Notes under the pieces: generated by a model
The model's input: the letters and a program-made list of their open reading frames with translations, nothing else
Database searches by the model: none
Told to the model about the DNA's origin: nothing
From: Rhyzopertha dominica
Taxonomy: Eukaryota; Arthropoda; Insecta; Coleoptera; Bostrichidae
DNA: 64,000 nt
Direction: 5' to 3'
Assembly: GCA_025024175.1 (NCBI GenBank)
Contig: QCXZ01000137.1
Coordinates: 3,224,001 to 3,288,000, forward strand
Position numbers and translations under genes: made by a program
In this document: positions 44,060 through 54,550 of the stretch, piece after piece
Layout of the letters: every line of letters begins with the position of its first letter
How positions within the stretch are numbered: position 1 is the first letter of the stretch

Positions 44060-44770
44060 AATTTTAAGAGAAGGTTAGTGACGCAGAAAGCAAAACCGAG
44101 GAGATTCAACATATCAGGAGTGCCCTACAGAAAAACGGTTATAAGTCTAAGGAGGATATGCCTACCTACCATACGTTCCCGGGGTAACAGACAGACTGAA
44201 GAAAATACTAGCAAGAAAATAATCGCAGTAAGATACAGCACAGTGGAAAAGATAGGCGTATTCTACCATCGGCCAAGGACAAAATACCAAAACTGAACAC
44301 CAAGGGATTCTACCAGCTCCAATGTCGGTGCGGAAATGGACGCAGCCTACAATGTCGTATTAAGGAACACCAGCAGCATATGGACACACAGACAGATCTG
44401 CAATAGCCGAACACGTAGCAGAAGGCAAAGAACACATCATCGAGTATGACAACGTACGGACACTCGCAAGAAGCAGCCATTACCACCAAAGAATTGTGAG
44501 AGAATCTCTGGAGATATGAAGCAGGCCAACAACTTTAACACAGAAGACGGCTATCACTTGAGCAGAATTTGCAAGCGAACATGTAACCAGCCAAATGGAA
44601 CGGCTACTATATAAGTCACGACGATGAATCATTTCACGAGTCAGAGTCCTTCTGAAGAAGCCGACGGTACGATCGGCGAAACGTCAAGAGCGAATTCTAC
44701 GCATCAAACCCGAAAGAACGTTCTACCATGAACAACGACCGTGAAGCCTGCATTCTATTACTTATATGAA
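44060..44770 (+). pseudogene. Penelope-like element of a second family, 3' part
   Basis: Pieces in several plus frames: EIQHIRSALQKNGYKSKED (RT thumb/linker), a TYHTFPG-type connector, GFYQLQCRCGNGRSLQC with RIKEHQQH (GIY-YIG nuclease start; the usual Tyr-Val/Ile-Gly strand is damaged), SAIAEHVAEGKEHIIEYDN, LARSSHYHQRIVRESLEI and NNFNTEDGYHLS at the C-terminus. Frameshifts and stops throughout. More GC-rich than copies A-D and clearly another PLE lineage. It is followed at once by a hammerhead-like motif. Confidence 0.75.
44649..44688 (+). ncRNA. Hammerhead-ribozyme-like motif of the second PLE family
   Basis: CTT / AAG close stem I, CTGAAGAA is the 5' core (C3 and G8 canonical), GCCGA - 8-nt loop - TCGGC form a perfect 5-bp stem II, GAAACGTC is the 3' core with the self-complementary ACGT helix III. 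One extra A separates A9 from stem II, as in the other copies. Confidence 0.6.
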
Positions 44771-44829
44771 TTGATAACAGTTTGATGCTTTCTCGTCGAA
44801 AACAGCAAACGCAAAATAAGATTAAATCT

Positions 44830-45180
44830 AGTCACATTTGCACAAGGCACGTCATTTTGGCAACGGTGACGTAACCGTTGTATGCCCAGGGATCTTAGGT
44901 TACCCGATTCACAAGGAATCCGTGTTTGCCAAGAACGGAGTCGGATTTCGCGTTTTAGTGCATAGGAAAAAAATGACCAGCGCGTTTTGTTTTGGGGCAG
45001 AACAGATCAAATTGTGGAGGAATTCTCGGGTATCCGAAAAAGGTCTACGAACTCTGCCCAACAATGAGGAAGCGGAGGCCAATTGTTTGATTCGAGGGTG
45101 TCTGGGGCGCAGGTAAAATTCGCAGGTTAGGCCTCGAGGGCGGTTTGCGCAAGATGACCAACATTTGTGTAGATANTTAG
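44830..45180. other. GC-elevated unique block
   Basis: Plus frame 44838-45116 (92 codons) contains RVLVHRKKMTSAFCFGAEQ, no known family; an ambiguous base at 45176. Could be regulatory DNA or an old exon; not decidable here. Confidence 0.3.
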
Positions 45181-45289
45181 TCGAATTAGAAAGGAATTGC
45201 GTTATGAGATTCGCAAAAACCGTTTGCCACTACACTTATTGAGGTACTGAAATAATATAATATAATAAATTGGGCCTAAAGAAATGTAA

Positions 45290-45960
45290 GTCAAACAAAT
45301 TGATTTTATAAATCCAAACAAACAGTTTTATCTGTACACTGATCAGAAACCTTCAAGAGTTTTGCATTCTGAAGCTAGTCTAGCAAAGTTTTCAGCAGAC
45401 CCTGATGAGTTTCTCTCTCGATTTATAACTGTTGATGAAACATGGGTCCACCACTTTAACCCACAGTCAAAACAACAGAGAATGGAGTTGCATCACAAAG
45501 GTTCTCCTCCACCACGCAAATGTGCCCTCTGCTGGTAAAATTATGGCCACAATTTTTTGGGTTACGGACGGAATTTTAATGGTTAATTTTTATAACGTGA
45601 ACACACAATAAAAGGTTTTTACTATGCCAACTTAATTTCAAAATTGCACGAATGCGTCAAAGAAAAAGGACGGGGAAAATTGAGGAAAGGAATTTTGTTC
45701 CATCAGGACAACGCTCCTGTACATAATGCAATGAATGCTATTCACGACGCAGGTTTTGAATTGCACGAACGCCCTGCGTCTTCACCAGGCGTAGCTCCCA
45801 GCGATTACTTCTTATTTCCGAAATTAGAAGGAAGGAATATCTACTTGGGACCAGATATGACGTCCGTTATTAATGATAATCCCTCGTACATGTAGGTCCA
45901 TTAGTACGTCAACATGAAATGCAGTTAAAATATATTTGTGTGAATAAACTTTTGGCAACC
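45290..45960 (+). pseudogene. mariner (SETMAR-like) transposase, catalytic half
   Basis: Plus frames: FSADPDEFLSRFITVDETWV (Asp 1 in VDETWV), HHFNPQSKQQRMEL, GSPPPRKC, then after stops YANLISKLHECVKEKGRGKL, GILFHQDNAPVHNAM (Asp 2), APSDYFLFPKLEG (Asp 3). The 5' helix-turn-helix domain is missing. The last frame 45644-45895 is open for 83 codons. A two-codon-scale deletion shortens the spacing between Asp 2 and Asp 3 relative to the usual 34. No terminal repeats seen. Confidence 0.8.
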
Positions 45961-46650
45961 CTGGGAACATGCCTTATTTTTATAAATAAAACTGAAGAAA
46001 TGCTTTCACGGAATTTTGTATCTTGTTTCCCTATTTTGTTATGGACAAGTTCAAATAATTTTTCAAATTAGGCATTGTTCATTCGCAGAAAATTTTTATA
46101 TGCAGTCGGATCTGTTATTTTCAACTCTTCGTTGAATATATTTAACGTTCCATGAGTTGTTGTAGAGAGACGGCTATGGCATCGAACCAGAAAAAGGGGC
46201 AAAGTTAAAATGGATAAAAAATTAGCTAAGATGGCCAGTTGATAATCTGAAAGGGTGGCTCAATGCATAACTTATGAACCGTAAAGAAAACTTCCTTCTT
46301 TCCTTCATTATACAGCTTACATATCCAATATGAGAAGCACTTTCTTAAAGAAAGTGCATAGGCATGCTGGGTGCATCCTTCAAACGAATATTGTATGTCG
46401 TATTGCCCGAAAACAGTAATGAACGTATATTCCTTTGTTTAAATGAAATCTTGCGAACATTTCAGGGATTGCCTATTTCATTTTTGTCAAAAAAATGTAA
46501 ACAGTTAAGCGATTACGTTTGGCATAAGTGCATTTTTCAGTCATTCGCTGAACTCATGAAATCACGCTGAGTAACAGATATTATAGTTTTTAATTAAAAA
46601 TGTATGATCATAAGGATTTGTTTTATAAAAAAATTAAGTAAATATTTGAA
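45961..46650. other. AT-rich stretch before an integrase remnant
   Basis: May contain worn upstream parts of the integrase gene described next, but no motif is readable. Confidence 0.3.
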
Positions 46651-46654
46651 TTTG

Positions 46655-47092
46655 GTACTACATAGGGATAATGGCCGCAAATTTATTAATAGTCAATTAC
46701 AGAGTTGGTAAAGCCATGACCCGACCTAAAAATTGTTAATGGAAAACCAGGATATGCACAATCGGAAGTGAGCGTCGAAAGATGTAATCAGGATGTCTAA
46801 AATATGTTGCGGGCATGCAGATAAAAAATTCAAGCAACTGGTCACTTAGCTGCTATTTTATGCAATTTCAAATAAACTGTTCTCATCATAGAACTATCTA
46901 TCTTAACCCGTAGAGGGCATTGTTTGGTAAACCCAAAAACTGGACTGTCCGCACAAATTTACCAAGCGAAATAGTTGATACCTTGGAAACGGAAGAAAAT
47001 ATCAACAGGATTTTGGCAGATCGCAAAAGCCGCGATCTAGATGAACAAAATAATAATGCAGCAGAGAATGAACAGCGGGAGAGCATCCTTTG
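46655..47092 (+). pseudogene. Retroviral-type integrase (GIN/KRBA2-like) core fragment
   Basis: Broken plus frames: FGTT, RDNGRKFINSQLQS (DNG.EF type motif with the second catalytic Asp), LKIVNGKPGYAQSEVSVERC (HGKPRHPQSQGSVE equivalent carrying the catalytic Glu), NQDV, ..LFGKPKNW, PSEIVDTLETEENI. This order is that of the integrase found in GIN transposons and in KRBA2/SCAND3-type domesticated proteins. Several stops. Minus frame 46898-47086 is a shadow. Confidence 0.65.
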
Positions 47093-47138
47093 ATGAAAGA
47101 ATGCATTGTTGGAGAAAGGCTAATATATTTGATATATT

Positions 47139-47217
47139 GAAAGCTTTAACCTGGATTTGAACCCGGGACTTTTGAACACTAGTCAAATGCGCTAACCAAC
47201 TGCGCTGTCAAAGTCCT
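47139..47217 (-). repeat. tRNA-Thr-like sequence, tRNA-derived repeat copy 1
   Basis: Reading the minus strand: AGGACTTTGACAGCGCAGTT followed by GGTTAGCGC (D arm and A-box), TTTGA-CTAGTGT-TCAAA (anticodon arm, AGU as in Thr), and CCGGGTTCAAATCCAGG (T arm and B-box; one mismatch). The acceptor stem does not close properly. So it is a tRNA-derived repeat or pseudogene rather than a working tRNA. Confidence 0.6.
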
Positions 47218-47329
47218 ATTCAAATTCCAGGCCAAAGTGGCATATGTACGTCAAGGTTTTTATAATGTAATGTTACTGGCGCTTTTTTTAATAGCATGAC
47301 ATTATAAACCCTGACCTGGAATTTGAATA

Positions 47330-47398
47330 GGGCTTTGATAGCAAAGTTGGTTAGCGCGTTTGACTTGTGTTCAAAAGGTCCCGTGTTCAAACCCGGGC
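47330..47398 (+). repeat. tRNA-Thr-like sequence, tRNA-derived repeat copy 2
   Basis: Head-to-head partner of copy 1: GGGCTTTGATAGCAAAGTTG with GTTAGCGC, TTTGA-CTTGTGT-TCAAA (anticodon UGU, Thr), and GTGTTCAAACCCGGGC. Both copies share a CTGGAATTTGAATAGG leader, so the leader plus tRNA-like unit is inverted around a centre near 47273, where TATAATGTAATG and CATGACATTATA are also complementary. Confidence 0.6.
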
Positions 47399-47404
47399 AA
47401 AACC

Positions 47405-48480
47405 GGCAATACTTTATCAAAAATATATTTTCCTACTTTTGGGCAAAAAAAAACTAAAACGTTTATCGAAGCTGCCATATCTCTACATTGGTGCTGAAGA
47501 AGTTTGTGTCTCTCATTTTCAAACTAGATTGGGCATACTTTTATTACAATTTATTAAGTATATTTTACAACAAAACTTACTAGAACTAGGTACCTTATTC
47601 AAACTGTTTATAAAAATTTGAAGCCAAATTCTGACGATTTGAAACGTTGATACCTGTCGGTAAAGATTTATTGGTTAGATTCGCCAACATATCAAGATTT
47701 TCTACTGTTTCGGGTCTACTTTTGCCCGCTTTAGAAACACCAACAACAGTAGCAGAACGAGCCTCTGTTGCCGTTGTCTCTATTCAGAATCTGATGGGAA
47801 ACTTTCTTATTTTCAGTTTAATCAGCCTTCGGCCATAAATGAGGATTTCCACCCCCCGTGTCACTTCAAAGTTAAAAAATCTCCACCACTATTGACTAAT
47901 GGGGTTGCTGACGACCGTCGAAAACAATGCCCTGTTTAGCTATGAGCATCGCGCAATTTAAGGTAGGTTGCAATTTGAGATGGAATTTTGCCAATAGTAT
48001 TAAATCCTACAAGTTGACAGGTGCATTTTCCTGATCCGTAATTGATAAAAAGCTGCGGTCTTTCATTTTCGTATCTTCTGTAAAATTCTAACATATTCAC
48101 TGGAGCTTGAGAATTGTACCTAACAGTGAATGTTCGTTGAATTTTTGTATTTGTGTCATCCGCTGTCATCTTTTTGAGCTTGTTAAAATAATACCTGAGA
48201 ACCTGACGTTTATTATTAGATACTTTTCGTCGGGGACTTCAGACAAAAATTTTATTTTGTAAAAGCTTTGGATTTTGTTTTGGGTATTGAAATCTGAAAA
48301 TTATTTCAAACTCAATACTTTTTATTTTCGCTGTACATATATCGTTAAACGAAAAATCCCACATTTTGGTCAGTAATAGTCTCGAAATTGTCCATCCGAT
48401 CCTCATTTTCCAATATCCCACTTCTGAACACCAACTGCCGCGCTTGACCATGAAATCGCCACCGAATATCAATTTACCCG
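47405..48480. other. Spacer with one unassigned minus frame
   Basis: Minus frame 47936-48169 starts MTADDTNTKIQRTFTVRY and continues VNMLEFYRRYENERPQLF, then CTCQLVGFNTIGKIPSQI. It looks protein-like, but I do not recognise it; it may be a transposon gag-type or HTH fragment. Rest: nothing. Confidence 0.35.
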
Positions 48481-48484
48481 TCAC

Positions 48485-49085
48485 AAAGGCACATTAATTA
48501 TCATCCCCCGAAAGGTGCAACGAACTCGGTTCCGAGAATTTCGAAAACACGGGTTTTTTAACCGATCCCTACCCTCAGATTCGCTAATNTCCTACCTGGG
48601 GGTCATCCAACCCGGTAGAGAACCTCCCGACCAACATTCGTTTTCGCCGAGTCCTCGGCAAGGTCAAGTAGCGCTCTGTTGTTGGTGCGCTGCGATCTTA
48701 GGGTGGTGGGATGTTTCTAGAATTTAAAAAAGGAATCATTTTTCACTTTCTTTCGGCGTGGGCGAATTTGGACCTTAATCCCAGTGCGTGAAATTCGGCC
48801 CTTTGTCAGCGGACGGTTCAGAAGATGCCGATATTAAATTATTTTTTGGTGCATTCACTTTTTCGGGGGTGCTGTACAAATATGCTAGGCGCCCTTTTGC
48901 ACATGTTTTTTTTTCTCGAGTGGTCCTTTATTTTCGGTGGGAGGTTCTCAAAGGACTTCCGCGTTGTGGTAATGAATATTTTCGGTGATTTTTTTGTGGG
49001 CCAAGTACAATGGGACGATAGGGAGCATGTTAAAGCGTATGGTTTTGCGGAATATCGTCGATTGTGTAGCTTATGAAACGGAAGC
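48485..49085. other. GC-elevated unique island
   Basis: No repeats, one ambiguous base (48589), several overlapping frames without family resemblance. Contains clustered G-rich GTGGGATG and GGGGGTGCTG words. Candidate regulatory DNA by position. Confidence 0.3.
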
Positions 49086-49224
49086 GATTTTTTTTCGTAA
49101 TTATGGTTAAGAAATAATTTGGTCGATCTAGCATAACGATAGAAACATCTGTCATAGAGCTTGAGTTAGAGTTTTGTAAATTTATTATGAATAATTTGGA
49201 AGAATTTTTTATGGTTGCGTTACA

Positions 49225-49432
49225 AGAAGCTTGCCAGGAGTTGTGTGTGGATAGTTCAACAATAACTTGATGGAGTAAGCGTTCCAGAGCGTTGGACTAG
49301 TGTTAGAAACTACCACAGAAGTTGGAGATCTCATACTGCTACTGACGACAGTTTTGCTGCTATTGTGGCTACAATAATGGAAGAAAACTGCATGGACAAG
49401 CAAGCAATAGACAAATACCAAACGACGAATAT
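49225..49432 (+). pseudogene. mariner HTH fragment, second copy
   Basis: Plus frames: VDSSTI..WSKRSRALD then RSWRSHTATDDSFAAIVATIM and EENCMDKQAIDKYQ. Corresponds to VDKSTVSRWASR.. RSGRP.TATDDTSVAIVATILEED of SETMAR-like mariners, and to the 6.0 kb copy. It ends where a LINE begins. Confidence 0.6.
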
Positions 49433-49439
49433 ATTTGTC

Positions 49440-50690
49440 TTCTTTGTAGAACGTTTAAATGCATTATTCCATAAGTGTAGACGAAATATAAAAGACAGCG
49501 GCGTAATCCTCTTGTACGGTAACACTTGATCGCATAAAGCAGTGCCAGTCAAAGGAGTAGTGTTCATAGACTTATCGGTGGCCTAAGATACTGTGTGGAA
49601 AGATGGATTGATCCTCAAACTATTTAATACTCTGAAATGTGGAAAGACTGTGAAGCTCATCGAACGAATGCTATCCCAACGTCAATTTAGAGTGTTTTTG
49701 GGAGAGAAAAGTAGCATATCAGGATTTTGAACAATGGTCTTCCACAGGGATCGTTTCTGTCGCATATTCTTTTCAACCTTTACATAAGTGACCTTCCAGT
49801 AACTCAATCGAGAAAATTTGTGTATGCAGACGACATGGCATTGGCTTTGCAAAGTAAAGACTTTTCTGTCCTTGAACAAAACCTTTCAACTGACATCGAG
49901 ATTATGAATTTCTATTTTAAAGCCTGGCGCTTGTGCCCTAATCCATTGAAGACAGAAGTAGCTTGCTTTCATCTCCACAATCACCAAAAGAGGAAGCAGC
50001 TTCAAGTTATGTCAAATAATATAATTTTTAAACATAACTTCTCGCCAAAATACCTTGTAGTGACCCTAGATACGTCTCTAACGTACAAGAATCATCTAGA
50101 AAACGTCAGTAAACAATTTCAGACTAGAAATAACATTCTGCATAAGCTTGCTGGTACAAGTTGGGGTGCAAATGCAAATGTACTCCGTACTTCTGCAACT
50201 GCCTTGCTTTATAGCACTGCTGAGTACTGCTGTCCTGTTTGGAAAAACAGTCATCACAGAGGAAAAATTGACACTCAGTTAAATACTGCAATGCGACTAA
50301 TCACTGGAACAACTAAGTCAACTCCATTACCTTGGCTTCCGATTCTTTCAAACATTGCTCCTCTGGAGATTCGCAGACAGTTTGCTACATATAAAAAATA
50401 TCAATCAGCTTCTAATGAGTTTCTGATTTCCCGAGATCTGCAAGAGCTACCTGCAACTCGGCTAACTTCTAGAAAACCTCTGTGGACAGAAGATTTCCTT
50501 CGTGCTCCTTATACCATTGAAGATGGATGGTGTTCTGTTTGGCAACTTAAGAGATGATATATTCAATCAGCAGCTTATAGACGATCCTACGGAAGAGGTA
50601 GCAGGAACTGACCTCCCAAGATTTCAAAAATGCTATGTAAATAAGGCCGTACGGATAACTTAAAGTTGCTGAGCCTAAATAACGCCAGCC
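49440..50690 (+). pseudogene. LINE (Jockey/CR1-like) reverse transcriptase, 5'-truncated
   Basis: The upstream part (49440-49726) is broken by stops but readable: VVFIDLSVA.DTVWKDGLIL (first catalytic Asp) and LIERMLSQRQFRVFLGEKS. The frame 49727-50557 (276 codons) is open: NGLPQGS (residues 3-9), catalytic YADD at 33-36, LKTEVACFHL, KYLVVTLDTSLTYKNHL, NILHKLAGTSWGA, LLYSTAEYCCPVWKNS. It keeps the characteristic C-terminal order of LINE RTs. Nothing of the endonuclease remains. Confidence 0.85.
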
Positions 50691-50734
50691 CGAACCTGGT
50701 TATTTTTATATTGATAGTTAGTTAACTACATGCA

Positions 50735-51010
50735 TTGTGTTTTCCGGAGAAAGAGAGAACGAAACATTTGGAAAGATTGAGATTTAAGCGATTAGTAAGA
50801 CACCATCGAGCAAAGATTAGGTTCAGACTTTTAAGTGAGGCAAGAAGATCATATATGTACATAAGAGACAGAAGAGGACCCAGATTCGATCCCTGAGGGC
50901 CTCCGGAAGTAGGAAAGAAGGGAATAGAAATGTAGTTTGCATAGCGAACCTTATCTTCTATAAATGACAGATATGAGTAAAAAAAGTCGTACCAAAGAGG
51001 AAGAGAAATG
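50735..51010 (-). pseudogene. LINE reverse-transcriptase fragment
   Basis: Minus frame: YDFFYSYLSFIEDKVRYANY, then SGGPQGSNLGPLLSLMYIYD followed by LLASLKSLNLIFARW, a direct jump (the YADD box is deleted) to CLTNRLNLNLSKCFVLSF. A second, different LINE with the PQGS.LGPL motif, opposite to its neighbour. Confidence 0.75.
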
Positions 51011-51059
51011 GATACTTATTTATCTGTCAGTTAGTACCGGCGTTTTATACTAAAAATTC

Positions 51060-51560
51060 TCCACCATACTGAAAAGGGGAATTGCAACGCAACTCCGCCG
51101 AAAGGAAAGCTCTGAATAAAACAGCTTGCGGCCGAAAATCCTCCAGACAATGGCGAATCAACCCATCATTATCGATTCAGCGTTCATTCACGGTCACTTT
51201 CATTGGCCGGCCAGACGGGGGGACAAAAATCTACCCCAAGTGTGCGACGCGTTGACCCTTCAACAAAACAACGGACTATCGCGAAACGCCGAACAGAGAG
51301 GGAAATGCCGTACGTGACGCCTCGATTGTTAAACAAATATGGTGGACGCACGGAGGGCGGATGTGTATTTTCGTCTGAATGGACCCGCAGCAAAAATGGT
51401 AAAATTATCAGGAGCGCGTAAGCAGATGCAATTGGGGCGATTGTGGAGTTATGGGTGGAAATAATTTGGAATATTCTTTTGTGGAAGGCGAGGGAAAAAG
51501 CTGCAGTGGAACAATTGCCATCGTATGCAGATACAGTCGGAAACAAACGTGGAATTTTTG
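51060..51560. other. GC-elevated unique island
   Basis: Repeat-free block with open frames on both strands (the longest, 51184-51546 minus, is 120 codons) that cancel each other out and lack family features. Contains ATTGGCCGGCCAGAC. Candidate regulatory DNA by position. Confidence 0.3.
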
Positions 51561-51699
51561 CCTTAACAAATCCAGGAAGGAAAGTACACGTAAATGACTC
51601 CTATTAGAAAAAAATAATAGTGAAATTCATCCTTGTCCAAAGCTACGTTCTGTCTGCAACGTACAAATATTTAACAAAAATGCTTATCGCATTAACGGT

Positions 51700-51976
51700 T
51701 TATTCGTTAATATTGGTCCAGAGAAGCAGACAGCAGCATGTCCGAGGAAGAACAAGAATAATGCAGCCGAACTAAGCTACCATCCAAATAATAAAAAAGT
51801 ATCCGCTAGTTGGATGCCCTGAACTCCCGTAACATGCGTTACGTGGGAGCCCCACTAGCAACAAGCGTGTCACCCCTCCAATCCAGTGTCGACGTAGCCG
51901 GCCCGGCGGTATATCCGGGAGAGGCAGAAATGCCTACCGTACGCTGGTTCAATCAATCAATCAATCAATCAATCAA
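51700..51976 (+). repeat. Retroelement-like 3' end with (TCAA)7 tail
   Basis: GC-rich 250 bp ending CCTACCGTACGCTGGT followed by seven TCAA units (51949-51976). A short tandem tail after a GC-rich unit is typical of LINE or SINE 3' ends. I could not see an A/B-box or coding part. Confidence 0.45.
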
Positions 51977-53770
51977 AAACTCAAATGCATATGATATTCA
52001 ATAAGTCGTTGTCAAACGGTTTCCAAGCTTATTTTGGTCAGGAGTCTAATGCTTTCTTATAGGGATTGTTCAACTATGCATGATTCTATTACGTGGAATA
52101 CCCAGAATCGGTCACATATTTATATTTGGCGGTAACTCCAATCTTCTTAGTTCCAAATTTCAAAATTAATACAAAAAAACAACAAAAATTACTTCGAGCA
52201 AAAATCCATCCGAACTAAGAGTTATCAAAGTCTATTTAACGTAAGTTTTAGGAATCCAGTAGCATTATGAGCACGAATTAAAACTCGGTGTGCTGTTAAA
52301 ATGCCAGTATACAAAAAGTTTTTGAAAAACGGATTAAATATAGCTCAGTATATTTAAATGAGGCTTAATTTGGTTAAAATATTAAGTACTGGGTTAACTT
52401 TTGGAAGCAGTACACTGGCCGATTACGGAGGTTGGCTTAACTTAAAAAAAATAATAGCTAAATGTAAAATATGATAATCAAATAAACCCAAAGGCTCAGC
52501 CTAAATAAAAGATGATATATTCTGTACTGTGTTCATAACAAAGCGTGCCATGCATAATTTTATGCAACTATCTAATTCTGATTTTACACAGTACCTACTC
52601 ATAATGTGTACAAAATCGTCGTCGAACATTGAGATGTAATATGCTATCATTTTACTGATATGCTGCGGTTTCTAGTTATTATCTAGTATTTATATAATCC
52701 ACTCAAAAGCACTATTTTTGATTTTATGCCCTGGTCATTATTTTAGCCAAAGAGCAAAAAGAACTACTCAAATTTGATCTATGAAAATATCAGATCAATA
52801 CGGTTTTTAATCCAAAATTTGCTAATGTCCAAGTTTAATGGAGTATTATTATCGATGTGCTCATATTCAGTTTCAGATGACGACATTAGGCGCTTTAAGC
52901 ACATAAACTATACATATAATATGATTAAAGTTAAAAACCTTAATTACTTTTGTCACATAAAAATTGCCGCAGAAGTGACAATCGAAGTATAATTTATATT
53001 GCCATAACAAGATTAATTGATCATAAAGGAATACCTACATTTGTAATAATTTATACTGTGCGTTTCATTGCTAATCCCTGCAGATTTCAGTATAGTCAAG
53101 TAAATTTCCTAAAAAATTTTAATGTAGGTTTTTGGCGACATTGAGCCATATTTTGCAAATCAATGATAGCCAGCAAGATGAATATAATACATGAAAGGAT
53201 ATTTTTGCAGCTTGAGTTCAATAACAAATGGTGGTTTTAAAATTATGCAGAAATTTGAGTAAAATTAGATGTATGAGTAAAAATTGTTAGATATAAAACG
53301 ACCATCAATTTAATGTTGATTGGTGGTGTTTGGCCAGCTGACGCATAATGCTGGGGCTTTAAACTTGTATTTTTAAGTTCAACTAAGATTAGCTAAACCA
53401 TCAGCTTGAATCATTATAGTATTAGGTACTGTTTCACGACCAGGTTGCTTCCTCATTCTCAGTTTTGATAATTTTATACTAGCTACCTATTTACTACTAA
53501 CTTAAATTTCTAAAGCTTCTAATGCGAAAAGATGAAACTAAAAAGCGCATCGGTTAATTAATTACTTAATCTTTGATATGTGCGAATTCCAAATCATCGA
53601 ACTTGGTTCTATTAGTAGATGCTTAAGGCAAAGTTTATATCTCTTTAGTACTTCGTTTGACATTACTATAGATTATGTGAATCACGGATCTTTGTTCTTC
53701 CAATTAAAATGTATCTACCCATCTTTTGTTAAACGTGATAGAAATGCAACTGAATACGTTTGATATTGCC
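51977..53770 (-). mobile_element. Second copy of the hAT-type non-autonomous element
   Basis: The reverse complement aligns with 19.48-20.9 kb over most of its length: for example TCAAACGGTTT, CATAATGTGTAC, TTAGTTCGGATGG-type, CCAAATTTTGCTAATGTCC and AAAGGAATACCTACA recur in the same order. Neither terminus (GGGCGTACC) nor the 8-bp duplication is preserved. The left end is close to the (TCAA)n tail. One extra stretch of about 170 bp near 52300-52500 is not in the first copy. Confidence 0.8.
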
Positions 53771-54050
53771 TAACTGTGTAAATGTGGTGAGTTAACGAAT
53801 TGGGCGCACTCATTATTTGACACCGTATGATGAAACTCTTAGTTGAGACTATGCTCTTTTTCGTTTATACGTAGCTAGGATTGTTGATTAATGTAAGAGT
53901 TTTGGATACAACTGCAGTTGCTGTCTGAAAATTAATCGTTAGCAACAGATATTGTCAAACTAACAATTCTTTTCTTTTGTGTAACACACATTATTAATTA
54001 ATAAACTAGCATTACGACAACTAATCCAGTTGTTAATTTAAAAATAGTGG
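53771..54050. other. Short spacer
   Basis: Nothing identified. Confidence 0.3.
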
Positions 54051-54054
54051 TTGT

Positions 54055-54550
54055 AGATTGACATTTTCTTCAATTTCTCCACCATCACCAACTTTGTTTA
54101 CGCCGAAGCGCGTCGTTGATCTCGAATTGCAACATTCTTATCCGGACCCCGTTTCTATACCTGCCCGATCTCTCTCGTTCATGAAAAGAAATTGCATCGG
54201 CCAACAAAGGGCGCGTTTTCGGGGCAGCAACTTGCAAATCTCCCGGCGCATATAATAATGGACCGCTCAGGTAGCACATGCAACGGCGGAATAATTCCTT
54301 GACCGGCGAAAACATCCATCGCTCTCCCTTTAACCAGAAAAGGGTGGAAAGAGATGGAGCGGCGAGAAAGGTCCAGATTTGTGTAAGAGTTTGTTGAATG
54401 CCCCCTTCGGCCGAACGTGGGAACGTAAATATGCGAGATGGACAGCGGTTGACGTCCGGGTGTATCGATTCCGGTGGATGATTTTGTGAAACGTGGGAGA
54501 GCGGTGGTTTTTGAGAAGGGTTCGTCAAATTGCGGCATCAATAAGACGTA
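54055..54550. other. GC-elevated unique island
   Basis: Two overlapping open frames on the minus strand (147 and 120 codons) share the same DNA in different phases, which suggests chance openness of GC-rich DNA rather than a gene. No repeats. Candidate regulatory DNA by position. Confidence 0.35.

Noticed and set aside
47330..47398. Functional tRNA-Thr gene
   Set aside because: The acceptor stem does not pair over seven bases and the unit is part of an inverted repeat pair with a shared leader, so a tRNA-derived repeat is more likely.
51184..51546. 120-codon minus frame in a GC-elevated block
   Set aside because: Open frames overlap it in other phases and strands, no family features, no splice context; GC-rich DNA lacks stop codons by chance.
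54085..54541. 147- and 120-codon minus frames
   Set aside because: They occupy the same DNA in two phases, so at most one could be real, and neither resembles a protein family or shows codon regularity.
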